NCBI RefSeq assembly: GCF_001298735.1
Contig: NZ_CYSP01000004.1
Span: 124,001 to 188,000 of the forward strand
DNA length: 64,000 nt
Direction of reading: 5' to 3'
Source of the DNA: Propionispora sp. 2/2-37
GTDB lineage: Bacteria > Bacillota > Negativicutes > Propionisporales > Propionisporaceae
This document shows, in pieces, positions 34,694-43,862 of the stretch. Numbering within the stretch: position 1 is the first letter of the stretch; every line of letters starts with the position of its first letter. Below the pieces are notes generated by a model that made no database searches, was not told the DNA's origin, and saw only the letters and a list, made by a program, of their open reading frames with translations. A program made the position numbers and the translations under genes.

Positions 34694-34737
34694 ACCAATA
34701 AAGCCATGATTTATGTATAAATCGTGGCTTTATTGGT
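34694..34737. repeat. Hairpin after the 29-aa gene
   Basis: ACCAATAAAGCCA at the left end pairs with TGGCTTTATTGGT at the right, and ATTTAT/ATAAAT extends inside. It may be a terminator, though no T-run follows. Confidence 0.5.
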
Positions 34738-34773
34738 AAAACTTACATTGTAGTTGCATACTTCTTCTCTCCC

Positions 34774-34820
34774 AAGAGCGAAAGCCGCCTGTCACCCGCA
34801 GTCGGCTTTCGCTCTTTTTT
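34774..34820 (+). terminator. Strong intrinsic terminator
   Basis: AAGAGCGAAAGCCG (34774-34787) pairs perfectly with CGGCTTTCGCTCTT (34803-34816), then TTTT. It isolates the 50-aa gene from upstream transcription. Confidence 0.88.
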
Positions 34821-34923
34821 ATAACAAAAATAGTAAAAGTTAATATATACCGTGTATATTTGCATAGCGTCCGCATATACTACATATTGTGGGATATTAT
34901 ATGCAAAAACAGGAGGGATCGCG

Positions 34924-35076
34924 ATGAAAAGACTGATAAACGGTGTATTTTCCAGCGTCTCCGAAGCCGAACTGGTTCTGCATAATATAAAAAAGGAAAC
35001 AAAATTAAATGAAGATCCGGCAATCACCGAATCACAAAATGTATATAACGAAGAAGATTTTCCCTCCCAAACGTAA
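34924..35076 (+). CDS. 50-aa protein resembling the N-terminus of YflT-type stress proteins
   Basis: It starts MKRLINGVFSSVSEAELVLH at 34924, after AGGAGGGATCGCG; an upstream in-frame ATG has no ribosome site. The first 25 residues have the pattern found at the start of general-stress YflT-like domains (a beta strand with Val-Phe-x-Ser, then a helix), but the remainder of the domain is missing, leaving an acidic tail. Function unknown. Confidence 0.6.
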   Translation: MKRLINGVFSSVSEAELVLHNIKKETKLNEDPAITESQNVYNEEDFPSQT

Positions 35077-35105
35077 TAACAGCAGCTGCAATGCAGCCGC
35101 TGTTA
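35077..35105. terminator. Hairpin between convergent small gene and clpP
   Basis: TAACAGC (35077-35083) pairs with GCTGTTA (35099-35105), with an inner GCTGCA/TGCAGC dyad. T-runs are short. Confidence 0.5.
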
Positions 35106-35115
35106 TATGTTCCCC

Positions 35116-35685
35116 CTAAACAGGTAGTTCCTCATATTTCGAAATAATGCTGTGCACAATTCCGTATTCCCTTGCTTCCCCGGCATCAAGCCAGAAATTT
35201 CGCAACGTATCTTTTTCCACCTTGGCCAGCGGCTGGCCGGTACTTTCACTAATCAGCTTATTAATCCGGCTGCGTACTTTAACGATTTCCTCCGCTTCAA
35301 TCCGGATGTCGGTAGCCTGGCCACGCACACCGCCAAGGGGCTGATGAATCATGTACCGGGTATTAGGCAGGGAGTAACGGTCTTCTCTGGCGGCAGCCAG
35401 GTAAATCGTAATGCCGGCACTGGCCACCCAGCCTGTTCCAATAACCAAGACCCTTGGTTTTACAAACTGAATCATATCATGAATGGTATCGCCTGCTTCC
35501 ACATGCCCGCCTTGGCTATTGATATACAATTTGATCGGCTCATCGCCCATTTCCTGCAGAACCAGCAGCTGGGCTGCTACCTTTTCAGCCAAAGTTTGGG
35601 TAATCTCGCCGGACACGATAATAGAACGTGTCTTCATTAATTTTTCCTGCATTTTTTCTGAACGTTTTTTTTCCACCTGTTCCAT
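35116..35685 (-). CDS. clpP: ClpP-family protease subunit with Ser-His-Asn triad (ClpP1-like)
   Basis: This 189-aa serine peptidase of the ClpP family has catalytic S89 (GWVASAGITIYLAAA) and H114 (YMIHQPLGG). The third position is N163 in DTLRNFWLDAGEA, where E. coli ClpP has D171; spacing S-H-N is 25 and 49, as in canonical ClpP. An Asn in the triad is known for Listeria ClpP1, which needs ClpP2 for activity. The start at 35685 follows AAGGAGAAGG and gives the usual length. A GTG start at 35757, behind AGGAGG, would add 24 residues and cannot be excluded. Confidence 0.88.
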   Translation of the reverse strand: MEQVEKKRSEKMQEKLMKTRSIIVSGEITQTLAEKVAAQLLVLQEMGDEPIKLYINSQGGHVEAGDTIHDMIQFVKPRVLVIGTGWVASAGITIYLAAAREDRYSLPNTRYMIHQPLGGVRGQATDIRIEAEEIVKVRSRINKLISESTGQPLAKVEKDTLRNFWLDAGEAREYGIVHSIISKYEELPV

Positions 35686-35772
35686 AGACCTTCTCCTTCC
35701 GGTTTCCGTTTGATCAACAACGTTCTCAGCAAACAGTATAAATAATTCTTTATCCACCTCCCTGCCTCCTGC

Positions 35773-35812
35773 AAAAAAACAGCCAACGGCTATTGCCGTT
35801 AGCTGTTTTTAT
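35773..35812 (-). terminator. Terminator of the chemoreceptor gene
   Basis: AAAAACAGCCAACGGC and GCCGTTAGCTGTTTTT form a 16-bp stem with one mismatch and a TATT loop; T-runs occur on both sides, so it may act in both directions. Confidence 0.85.
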
Positions 35813-35832
35813 AAAAATAATTTATTTTTTTC

Positions 35833-37521
35833 TTATATATGAAACTGGGCTACGACTGCTCTAAGTTCTTCTGCCATTGTAGCTAATGCCTGACTGGAAG
35901 CGGCAATTTCTTCTATAGAAGCCGACTGTTCTTCGGAAGATGACAAAACCGTTTGCGTCTGGCCGGCAGACTGCTTGCTCAACTGATCAATCTCATTGAC
36001 AGAAAGCACTATCTGTTGGCTGTTATCCGCCGTTTGCTGCAAGGCAGTAGAAATATCCTGCATTTGATTATGGATGTTCTGAACCAGCTCGGTAATATCC
36101 TTAAAAGCCAGACCGGCGGCATTGACCACTTCCGAACCGCTCTGCACCAGACGCGGCCCTTCGTTCATTACCGCAACGGCCCGGTCGGTTTCTTCCTGAA
36201 TTTCGCCAATCAGTCCGGCAATTTGCTTAGCCGCATCCTGTGACTGCTCAGCCAATTTGCGGACCTCTTCCGCCACCACGGCAAAGCCCCGTCCCTGTTC
36301 ACCGGCACGGGCAGCTTCAATAGCAGCGTTTAACGCCAGCAAATTGGTTTGCCCGGCAATTCCGGAAATGGTGTCAATAATTTGACCGATCTCCTTGGAT
36401 CTTTCTCCCAGTTTGGTAACCACTTCCGTGGAGAGATTCACATTTTCAGCAATCTGCGACATAAAGGCTATTGCATTGCTAATGGATTCTCCTCCAATTT
36501 CCGCAGTTTCAGCCGCCTCACCGGATCTTTCGTTAATATCACTGGCATTCTGCGCTGCCTCCTGCACATCAATTGACATCTGCGAGATAACCCCGGCCGT
36601 ACTATCGACTTCCCGCAGCTGGCTGGATGCAGCATCGGCAATATTACTAACCGAGTCAGCCACCTGAGTGCTGGCCTGCGCCGACTGATTAGCACTGGCC
36701 GTCAACTGCTGCGAGGAAGCAGCCAGTTGTTCTGAAGCTTTGGCGATTTGTTGAATCATCGTTCGCATATTGGTTTTCATTTTATTAAAAGCAGCAGCCA
36801 GCTGTTCCATTTCTTCTGTTGACTGCGACGGAATTTGTTCCGTCGTAATACGCCCGTCGGCAATTTGTGTTGCCACATCCACAAATTGGTGAACAACACT
36901 GGATATAGAACGGCTGAGCTTGAAACTAACGGCAGCGGCAAGAATAATAACAATGAAATTAATAGTCAGCAGGAAAATCTGATTGGTTCCGGCTTTATCA
37001 CTGATTTTCCCCTGCTCGGTTTGCACAAAATCCTTAATCATGGATACCAGTTCTTCGGTTTTAGCTTGTGCCGTATTATAGGGAACATTACCCTGCTGAA
37101 TAGCAAACTGCAAAGCTGCCTTATCATTGATTTGCGCCGCCTGCATAGCCTGCTCCGACAAGTTTTCATACTCGGCCTTGGCCGGCTTAATGTCGGCAAT
37201 AATCTGCTTGGCCTTTTCTGTTACAAAAATTTGTTCCATACGTTCAATTTTTTGATTGGACGACTCCCGCAGAGCCTGAAATTTCTCTTTTGCTGCCAAA
37301 TCACCGGTTAAATTGAATTTACGGACTACGGCAGCCTCTTCAATCATATTGCTTGCCAGTTCTTCCACCAGTATCAATTTTTCAACATTAACTGTAGTTG
37401 TAGCCTGGTACTCTTCATTAATCTGGCCGATTTTATAAAAGGTATAACCACTCATCAGCACCATAGCCGCAATGATAATTAAAAAAGCTCCGATAATCTG
37501 TTTTCCTATACTTACCTTCAT
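35833..37521 (-). CDS. Methyl-accepting chemotaxis protein
   Basis: This 562-aa chemoreceptor has a first membrane helix (about residues 9-29), a four-helix-bundle periplasmic domain (about 30-185), a second helix (about 187-207), HAMP, and a long signalling domain with the hairpin tip [20 protein letters not shown] then [20 protein letters not shown]. It passes ligand information to CheA/CheW. The leader contains a c-di-GMP-I riboswitch, linking chemotaxis to c-di-GMP level. Ribosome site GGGGGAG; no che genes adjacent. Confidence 0.95.
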   Translation of the reverse strand: MKVSIGKQIIGAFLIIIAAMVLMSGYTFYKIGQINEEYQATTTVNVEKLILVEELASNMIEEAAVVRKFNLTGDLAAKEKFQALRESSNQKIERMEQIFVTEKAKQIIADIKPAKAEYENLSEQAMQAAQINDKAALQFAIQQGNVPYNTAQAKTEELVSMIKDFVQTEQGKISDKAGTNQIFLLTINFIVIILAAAVSFKLSRSISSVVHQFVDVATQIADGRITTEQIPSQSTEEMEQLAAAFNKMKTNMRTMIQQIAKASEQLAASSQQLTASANQSAQASTQVADSVSNIADAASSQLREVDSTAGVISQMSIDVQEAAQNASDINERSGEAAETAEIGGESISNAIAFMSQIAENVNLSTEVVTKLGERSKEIGQIIDTISGIAGQTNLLALNAAIEAARAGEQGRGFAVVAEEVRKLAEQSQDAAKQIAGLIGEIQEETDRAVAVMNEGPRLVQSGSEVVNAAGLAFKDITELVQNIHNQMQDISTALQQTADNSQQIVLSVNEIDQLSKQSAGQTQTVLSSSEEQSASIEEIAASSQALATMAEELRAVVAQFHI

Positions 37522-37630
37522 CCGAATGTCTCCCCCATTTTATCGTTACATTGTATAAGTTACTTTGTATCTTCCTGTTTCATCTGACTCCCTTCCCTGG
37601 CATACTATCTTCACACATACAATGTTCCTA

Positions 37631-37659
37631 CAAAAAAAAAGACAGACGCAGCCTGTCTT
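37631..37659 (-). terminator. Expression-platform terminator of the chemoreceptor leader
   Basis: On the minus strand AAGACAG, loop and CTGTCTT are followed by nine or ten T, about 25 bases after the c-di-GMP aptamer and 110 bases before the ATG. Confidence 0.85.
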
Positions 37660-37684
37660 CTTTTAACATAAAAAATTACGGCGG

Positions 37685-37756
37685 CGTGGCAATCATAGAT
37701 AATCTTATCCTTAGACCCTTAGCTTTGCGTCCCTACTTTTCAATAGGTTTGCCCAA
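37685..37756 (-). promoter_or_regulatory. c-di-GMP-I (GEMM-I) riboswitch upstream of the chemoreceptor gene
   Basis: On the minus strand: GGGCAAACC, a GAAA loop (TATTGAAAAGTA), then GGGACGCAAAGC, AAGGGTCTAAGG, a variable hairpin and ATGATTGCCACGCCGCC. GGGACGCAAAGC is the exact GEMM-I core. Followed by a terminator. The remaining part of the 392-bp gap 37522-37914 holds no gene. Confidence 0.92.
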
Positions 37757-37914
37757 TATTCACTTTCTACTGACCACCTTATTTATATTAAATACCAAAA
37801 TGCACAATTTGTCAATTAAAGGAATTTTATATATTTTTATCTGGAAAATACCGGCTGTGCTATTCCCACTTTTTTCACTATCATAATAGTCAAGCTTTTT
37901 CTCAATGGAAAATG

Positions 37915-38853
37915 CTATTTGTTACATGACCGTTCTGCCAAAAAACTTGTCACTTGCCCTAACAAGGGTAACCCATTCCGGCCCCCCAGGGTCTGCGCAT
38001 TGATAGCGGAAACCGCACTGGCTAATTCTGCTGATTTTTTTAATGGCAACTCCTGAATCAGGCCGTATAGAAAAGCTCCGTGATAGCTGTCGCCGCACCC
38101 GGTAGTATCAACGGTTTCCACTACAAAAGCAGGCTGATGAAAACAGCCGCTGTCTTTATGCCAAACCCAGCTGCCGCGAATTCCGTCAGTAATGACGACC
38201 AATTCCGGTCCGCTTTCTAAGAATATCGGACCAGCCTGTTCCACCGAACTTTTTCCGGTATACTGAACTGCAAAATCCCTGGCAACAATACAAATATCCA
38301 CCTGCGGAACAATCTCCCGCATGCCCGGATGATAACGATTGGCACCACCATCAAAAGAAATCTTCACACCGGCTTGACGGGCAATGGCAATAGCCGGTAA
38401 AACAGCTTCCCGGTGCCGTCCGTTCAGATGAAGAATTTTTGCCGACCGGATGAACGGAGCATAAGGCATGATATCGGCAATTTCCGGAACCGATCCGGGG
38501 TGATAAAGTATGGCTCTATTACCCGTTCCCTTTTCCACCAGTATATTGGCCACGGAGGAGGAATGTCCGGTCACTACGTCCATGCTGTCCGTTCCCACAT
38601 GATTCTTGTGGAAATCACGCAGGATCAAGCTTCCAACCCAGTCGTCACCCAAACGGTCAAGCATAGCCGTCTGGGCGCCCAGCCTGGCCAGGGCTACCAG
38701 CGCTGTCGCGACAGGACCGCCGCCGTCCAGAATCATATCGACGGCTTTTTGTACTTCCCTGGTAGCAGGAAATTTCTCAACAACGGTAAACATATCCAGC
38801 GTCGATACGCCCAGTCCTACAACATCAAAGTTCTTGCCGGAAGTCATTCGCAT
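37915..38853 (-). CDS. PfkB-family carbohydrate kinase
   Basis: This 312-aa ribokinase-fold enzyme has the N-terminal GG motif (ILDGGGPVATALVALARLGA) and the C-terminal anion-hole/catalytic motif DTTGCGDSYHGAFLYGL with the base Asp in GCGD. It phosphorylates a sugar or nucleoside; YihV-like sulfofructose kinases share this look, but the substrate is not determined. The ribosome site is weak (GTAGGTG). It is monocistronic. Confidence 0.88.
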   Translation of the reverse strand: MRMTSGKNFDVVGLGVSTLDMFTVVEKFPATREVQKAVDMILDGGGPVATALVALARLGAQTAMLDRLGDDWVGSLILRDFHKNHVGTDSMDVVTGHSSSVANILVEKGTGNRAILYHPGSVPEIADIMPYAPFIRSAKILHLNGRHREAVLPAIAIARQAGVKISFDGGANRYHPGMREIVPQVDICIVARDFAVQYTGKSSVEQAGPIFLESGPELVVITDGIRGSWVWHKDSGCFHQPAFVVETVDTTGCGDSYHGAFLYGLIQELPLKKSAELASAVSAINAQTLGGRNGLPLLGQVTSFLAERSCNK

Positions 38854-38983
38854 CTATGCGTCACCTACACCTTCAGTTGTCTTCTATAATATTGTACCTT
38901 CATTATAGCAAACTTTCACCGGGAAACCAGCGACATCTTCACGATAAAACCGGCAGACCGTTATAGTACACCTGCGAATTATC

Positions 38984-40204
38984 TTACCGCCATCGCACCA
39001 AAAAGATATAGCACAGAATCGCGGCCGTTTCAGCAGCCGCAATAGTTATTCCCATCGGGACGGCAGTATGACTGCCGGCAATACCGACGAGGGGAGCCAT
39101 ACAACCGCCAAAAACGAAATTAAACAGTCCCATCAGTGCCGCTGCACTGCCTGCCGACTTAGCCTGATCCTGCATAGCCAGTGAAAAACTGCTGGTACCG
39201 ACAATGCCTACACTGGAAACAACAAAAAACAGCGGCAGCAAAACACCGTACAGCCCTCCTCCCATAACGATCACAGCCAGTAAACATACTCCGGCCACAA
39301 AAGCAAGCGAAAGCCCGGCAACCAGCAGCCGTGTCTCACTGACCTGTCCGGCCAGCCTGCCCGTAATTTGCCCGGCGATAATAATCCCCAGCCCGTTAGC
39401 AGCAAAAAACAGGCTGAACATTTGCGGTGATACGCCAAAAATGTCCTGAAGCACAAAAGGCGCCCCTGCGATATAAGCAAACATGGCAGCCGAAACAAAA
39501 CCCTGTCCTAAAGCATACCCCATAAAAATCCGGTTGCCGATCAGTTGGCGGTACGCCCGCAGCGCATTGCCAATTCCGCCTTTAGAGCGCCGCTTAAGCG
39601 GCAATGTTTCCCTAAGTCCAAAAAAAACGGCAGCAAACATGGCCATGCCGACACCGCATAAAACCACAAAGATGCCACGCCAGGAGGTAACCTGTAAAAT
39701 TTGTCCGCCTAAGATGGGGGCAAGAATCGGAGCAAAGCCGTTAATCAACATTAACAAAGCAAAAAAGCGGGTCATAGCCGGACCGGTATATAAATCCCGG
39801 ACAGTAGCCCTTGAAATTACAACACCGGCCGACCCTGCCAGTCCCTGAACAAAACGCATAACTAAAAAAATCTCAATGGTCGGGGCCATCACACACATTG
39901 CGGAGGCCGCAATATAGACAAGCAAACCGGCCAGCAGCGGGATTCTCCGCCCATATTGATCACTCAGCGGTCCCACAAGCACCTGGCCCAGCGCAATTCC
40001 CAGCAAGCAGGCAGTTAAACTGCTCTGTGCCAGCGAGGTAGTAGTAGCTAGCTCTGTGGCTATATTGGGCATAGCCGGCAAGTACATGTCAATGGATAAC
40101 GGCCCAAACGCCGACAGCCAGCCCAATATAACCGCCGTTACTAAAACAGCCGCCCGGTTTTTGTCCGGTGCAGCCACTGTATCTTCTTGTATGGTATGAT
40201 TCAT
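38984..40204 (-). CDS. Bcr/CflA-family MFS drug exporter
   Basis: This 406-aa protein with twelve expected helices has the family signature SIDMYLPAMPNIATELATT in helix 1-loop and the MFS loop motif GPLSDQYGRRIPLL. Members export bicyclomycin, chloramphenicol or sulfonamides; the actual substrate is unknown. Ribosome site AAGGAT is moderate. Not clearly in an operon with its neighbours. Confidence 0.92.
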   Translation of the reverse strand: MNHTIQEDTVAAPDKNRAAVLVTAVILGWLSAFGPLSIDMYLPAMPNIATELATTTSLAQSSLTACLLGIALGQVLVGPLSDQYGRRIPLLAGLLVYIAASAMCVMAPTIEIFLVMRFVQGLAGSAGVVISRATVRDLYTGPAMTRFFALLMLINGFAPILAPILGGQILQVTSWRGIFVVLCGVGMAMFAAVFFGLRETLPLKRRSKGGIGNALRAYRQLIGNRIFMGYALGQGFVSAAMFAYIAGAPFVLQDIFGVSPQMFSLFFAANGLGIIIAGQITGRLAGQVSETRLLVAGLSLAFVAGVCLLAVIVMGGGLYGVLLPLFFVVSSVGIVGTSSFSLAMQDQAKSAGSAAALMGLFNFVFGGCMAPLVGIAGSHTAVPMGITIAAAETAAILCYIFLVRWR

Positions 40205-40297
40205 AAGTCAGCTATCCTTTCCGGTATTCGACCATATTTCTTATTTTATGTCACAGATTGAGTTCATGCAAGCCGGCTTTAGATTCATACAATGACA

Positions 40298-40331
40298 AAG
40301 GGCCACTCCTGGCGAAAGAGCAGCCCTTTTT
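40298..40331 (-). terminator. Terminator of the polyamine operon
   Basis: On the minus strand AAAGGGCTGCTC, a loop and GGAGTGGCCCTTT form a stem just after the stop at 40333. Confidence 0.65.
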
Positions 40332-40332
40332 A

Positions 40333-41595
40333 TTATTCAACAGACTCTAACGATTCGATTGCCGGTGCCTCAAACACTGCCGGGTTTTCCGCTATCTCGG
40401 TAGGCAAGCCCATGGTATCTAGAAGCTTGATAAAAGGTACTGCGTCCAGTTCTTCCACATTAACCATCTTTTTTACATCCCAATCGCCACGGGCAACCAA
40501 AATAGCCGCCGCAACAGGAGGTACCCCTGCCGTATAGCTAATGGCTTGAGATTCCACTTCCTGATAACACTGCTCATGGTCGCAAACATTATAAATGAAC
40601 AGCTTCCGCGGTTTATCCTCTTTGGTCCCGGAAATAAAATTGCCAATGCAGGTTTTGCCGGTATAACCGGGCGCCAGCGAAGCCGGGTCGGGCAGCAGCG
40701 CCTTGAGTACCTTAAGAGGTGCAATCTCAATGTCCTCTGTAATTTTTACCGGTTTTTCCGAAAGAAGTCCGATATTCTTCAGGACAGAAAAAACATTCAG
40801 ATAATGATCGCCAAAACCCATCCAAAAACGAATGGAATTGGCATCAATATGTTTCGAAAGGGAATGCAATTCATCGTGCCCGGTCAAGTATACCGGACAC
40901 TTCCCTACCACCGGAAAATCATAATCGACACGTATCGAATGGACCTTCTGCAACACCCACTGGCGGTCAACCCAGGTCCAGACTTTTTTAAATTCACGGA
41001 AGTTTATCTCCGGGTCAAAATTTGTCGCAAAATACTTGCCATGATTCCCGGCATTAACATCCAGAATATCAATGGTATCGATGGTATCAAAATACTCTTT
41101 TTGAGCCAGAGAGCACCACGCATTCACCACCCCGGGATCAAAACCAATACCTAAAATGGCCGTTATCCCTTTTTCCGCGCAGCGGTCCTTGCGTTTCCAC
41201 TCATAGTTGGCATACCAAGGCGGATTCTCACAAACCTTGTCGGGTTCCTCATGAATGGCTGTATCCATATACACCGCACCGGCCTCAATACAAGCCTCTA
41301 AAACCGACATATTAATATAAGCTTGTCCTACATTAATGACAATCTCTGATTCGGTTTCCCGGATTAGCTTGACCATCTCCGGAATGTTTAAGGCATCGAC
41401 CCGGCGCGCATACAGTTTTTTCGACGTGTCTTTCAGATGATTTTTCCGTAAAACACTGTCAATAATGGCCTCACATTTTCGCTGGGTACGCGATGCAATG
41501 CAGATATCTCCCAGTACATCGTTGTTCATGGCACATTTGTGGGCAACGACATGCGCCACTCCCCCAGCACCTACAATTAAAACGTTTCTTTTCAT
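40333..41595 (-). CDS. Carboxynorspermidine (carboxyspermidine) dehydrogenase
   Basis: This 420-aa saccharopine-dehydrogenase-like enzyme has the Rossmann motif VGAGGVAHVVAHKCA near the N-terminus and the family sequence LGIGFDPGVVNAWCSLAQKE. It condenses aspartate semialdehyde with diaminopropane or putrescine and reduces the imine with NADPH to carboxynorspermidine or carboxyspermidine. The next gene encodes the matching decarboxylase. The start at 41595 follows AGGAGGAG; a short upstream extension lacks a ribosome site. Second gene of a two-gene operon. Confidence 0.92.
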   Translation of the reverse strand: MKRNVLIVGAGGVAHVVAHKCAMNNDVLGDICIASRTQRKCEAIIDSVLRKNHLKDTSKKLYARRVDALNIPEMVKLIRETESEIVINVGQAYINMSVLEACIEAGAVYMDTAIHEEPDKVCENPPWYANYEWKRKDRCAEKGITAILGIGFDPGVVNAWCSLAQKEYFDTIDTIDILDVNAGNHGKYFATNFDPEINFREFKKVWTWVDRQWVLQKVHSIRVDYDFPVVGKCPVYLTGHDELHSLSKHIDANSIRFWMGFGDHYLNVFSVLKNIGLLSEKPVKITEDIEIAPLKVLKALLPDPASLAPGYTGKTCIGNFISGTKEDKPRKLFIYNVCDHEQCYQEVESQAISYTAGVPPVAAAILVARGDWDVKKMVNVEELDAVPFIKLLDTMGLPTEIAENPAVFEAPAIESLESVE

Positions 41596-41627
41596 TTCTC
41601 TCCTCCTATGTCTTGCTAACATTGTAT

Positions 41628-42731
41628 TTATGATAAACTAGTTAAGAAATCTGTGTAGTCAAATTTTCGGATCAGCTCTACCGAACCATTCAGCCGTTTT
41701 ACGGCAATGCTGGGCATTTGCAGCCCGTTAAACCAGTTCTTTTTAACCATCGTATAACCGGCTGCATCGGCGAACCGGATTTCGCTGCCGATTTCCAGCT
41801 TATCTGCCAGGCGGAAAGTGCCGAATACATCACCGGCCAGACAGGAACGGCCGGCAATCATATATTGATGTTTCCCCGTTCCCCCGGTTTGCATTTTAGC
41901 CTCCAGCCGATAAATTAACAAATCCAGCATATGCGGTTCCACCGATGCATCCACAATGGCAATATCCCGTTCATTGTGTATCAGATCAACCACAGAGGTA
42001 ACCAGTTCAGCACAGCCGGTAATGGCACTTTCACCCGGTTCCAGATAAATCTGTACATCATACCGCTCGGCAAAATCCGCCAGTTTTTGACTGAACTGTT
42101 TCACCGGGTAGCCTTCCTTGGTAAAATACAAACCGCCGCCCAGACTTACCCATTGTAAATGCTTAAGCAGGTCTCCATACTCCCGCCCGATCACATCCAG
42201 CTGTGCCGAGAAAGCATCAACATCATCGTTTTCACAATTATAGTGAAACATCAAACCACTAAGACGGGATAACTGCGCTCTCAAAACCGCTTTATCCGTT
42301 ACGCCCAGTCTGGAATAACGGCGCGCCGGATCAGCCAGATCAAAATGAGAATAACTGATACCCGGATTAACCCGCAAACCCAGTTTTACCGTTTTGACCT
42401 TATCATAATACCGTTCCAACTGGGAAACGGAATTGAAAATAATCTTATCGGCAAACCGGACAACGTGCTCCATATCTTCCGGTGAATAGCCTACACAATA
42501 GGCATGTGTCTCTCCGCCAAATTTTTCAAAACCCAGGCGGGCTTCGAACAGTGAACTGGAGGTAGTGCCGTCCATATACTGCTTCATCAAATCAAACACA
42601 CACCACGTGGAAAAGCATTTCAGCGCCAATACCGATCTGGCGCCGGAAAGCTGACGCACCTCTTTGATAATCTCCATATTGCGCAGCAATTTTTTTTCAT
42701 CGATCAGATAATAGGGAGTGGCAATTTTCAT
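41628..42731 (-). CDS. nspC: Carboxynorspermidine decarboxylase
   Basis: This 367-aa fold-type III PLP decarboxylase has the PLP Lys at K38 (VLALKCFSTWCVFD) and the glycine-rich phosphate loop SLGGGLYFTKEGYPV. It decarboxylates carboxynorspermidine or carboxyspermidine to norspermidine or spermidine, completing the aspartate-semialdehyde-dependent polyamine route that many anaerobes use in place of SAM decarboxylase. The start at 42731 follows CAGGAG; upstream in-frame codons are not supported. The dehydrogenase gene follows after 32 bp. Confidence 0.92.
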   Translation of the reverse strand: MKIATPYYLIDEKKLLRNMEIIKEVRQLSGARSVLALKCFSTWCVFDLMKQYMDGTTSSSLFEARLGFEKFGGETHAYCVGYSPEDMEHVVRFADKIIFNSVSQLERYYDKVKTVKLGLRVNPGISYSHFDLADPARRYSRLGVTDKAVLRAQLSRLSGLMFHYNCENDDVDAFSAQLDVIGREYGDLLKHLQWVSLGGGLYFTKEGYPVKQFSQKLADFAERYDVQIYLEPGESAITGCAELVTSVVDLIHNERDIAIVDASVEPHMLDLLIYRLEAKMQTGGTGKHQYMIAGRSCLAGDVFGTFRLADKLEIGSEIRFADAAGYTMVKKNWFNGLQMPSIAVKRLNGSVELIRKFDYTDFLTSLS

Positions 42732-42907
42732 TTTCACTAAACTCCTGTTTATACGCGAAATTCTGATAATGAGTCCCACGAAACTGACTCACGAAATTAA
42801 TAATAACAAAAACCAGCGCATCTGTCGATATTCTTTAAAAATAATCGAAAATTCAGCTTAAAATTGATTTAATGTCGAAATGGTGCATTTTCCTAAATAT
42901 AACACCA

Positions 42908-42948
42908 TAAAAAAGAGGCTTACGTTTTTTTACGGTAAGCCTCTTTTT
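42908..42948. terminator. Bidirectional terminator downstream of elbB
   Basis: AAAAAAGAGGCTTAC and GTAAGCCTCTTTTTT frame a short loop and give A/T runs on both sides. Confidence 0.88.
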
Positions 42949-42988
42949 TCGGTATGTTTAAGCTGATACACTGCTAAGGTTCTGCCGT

Positions 42989-43651
42989 CTAAACCATTCG
43001 TAAAACTTCCCTGACCAGTTTTTCAATTCCCACCGCAATTTGCCCGATATTTTGCCCCAGCATATAGGCGGGAGTCGTCACAATCTTATTCTGTTCATCA
43101 ACCACAATTTCGTCTACTCCGGCGCAAACCGGCTCAGCCTGCCAGTTCGTCAAAACACGATTGACTTCCGCATCGGAACCAATTGTCAGCCTGGGATGCA
43201 CGCCCGTTTTTTTAAAAGCCTGGGCCACCAAAACAGGGGCTATGCACACAGCGCCGATGACTTTGCCTTTGGCATGAGCCTCTTTCAGCACGCGCTCCAC
43301 ATCAGGAAGGAGAACACTTTCTTCGCCATCCACGGCAAAGGTGCACAAGTTTTTTGCCGCGCCAAATCCCCCCGGAAAAATAATGGCATCCAGGGCGTCT
43401 ATATCCAAATTACAGAGCGGCGTTACTTCACCGCGGGCAATACGCGCCGATTCAACCAAAATATTGCGTGTTTCCCCTTCCCTTACCTGCTGGGTATTAT
43501 GATTCACCACATGAAGCTGCCTACTATCCGGAGCAAAAAAATGAACGCTGGCATTCTCCTGACTCAGATATAACAGAGTTAAAACCGCTTCGTGAATCTC
43601 AGAACCATCGAACACACCACAACCAGATAATATCACCCCTATGTTTTTCAT
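42989..43651 (-). CDS. elbB: ElbB-type glyoxalase (DJ-1/PfpI superfamily)
   Basis: This 220-aa protein has the start GVILSGCGVFDGSEIHE, the PGGFGAAKNL loop and the nucleophile-elbow Cys in GAVCIAPVLVAQ characteristic of ElbB/ES1. ElbB has weak glyoxalase activity and was linked to isoprenoid output in E. coli; its true role is uncertain. Ribosome site AAAGGGG. Monocistronic, with a strong terminator. Confidence 0.93.
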   Translation of the reverse strand: MKNIGVILSGCGVFDGSEIHEAVLTLLYLSQENASVHFFAPDSRQLHVVNHNTQQVREGETRNILVESARIARGEVTPLCNLDIDALDAIIFPGGFGAAKNLCTFAVDGEESVLLPDVERVLKEAHAKGKVIGAVCIAPVLVAQAFKKTGVHPRLTIGSDAEVNRVLTNWQAEPVCAGVDEIVVDEQNKIVTTPAYMLGQNIGQIAVGIEKLVREVLRMV

Positions 43652-43809
43652 CCCAACACCCCTTTAACTGCGATATATGTGATAGCTATTCTCGACAAAT
43701 ATCGGTATTCCTGCTATTGCCGGTTTATTTATTCCACTCTTCCGTTATTTTATAACCTTACAGCCAAAACAGAGACTTTACATCCGCTCCAATCAATTGT
43801 ATGATATAT

Positions 43810-43841
43810 TCGTCAACATCATTACATTATTAGGTTGACAA
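43810..43841 (+). promoter_or_regulatory. Candidate BirA operator before the biotin genes
   Basis: TCGTCAACA (43810-43818), a 14-bp spacer and GGTTGACAA (43833-43841) form an interrupted dyad with the half-site TTGTCAACC. This has the size and spacing of Firmicute BirA operators (TTGTTAACC-type halves, 14-16 bp apart). It lies 22 bp before the first bioB start. birA itself is not in the window. Confidence 0.6.
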
Positions 43842-43862
43842 TTGCCAATCAGGAGGACCACG

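Noticed and set aside
35686-35757. N-terminal extension of ClpP from GTG at 35757
   Set aside because: It has a fair ribosome site, but the added 24 residues are not part of the family and the ATG at 35685 has its own good site; kept only as an alternative.
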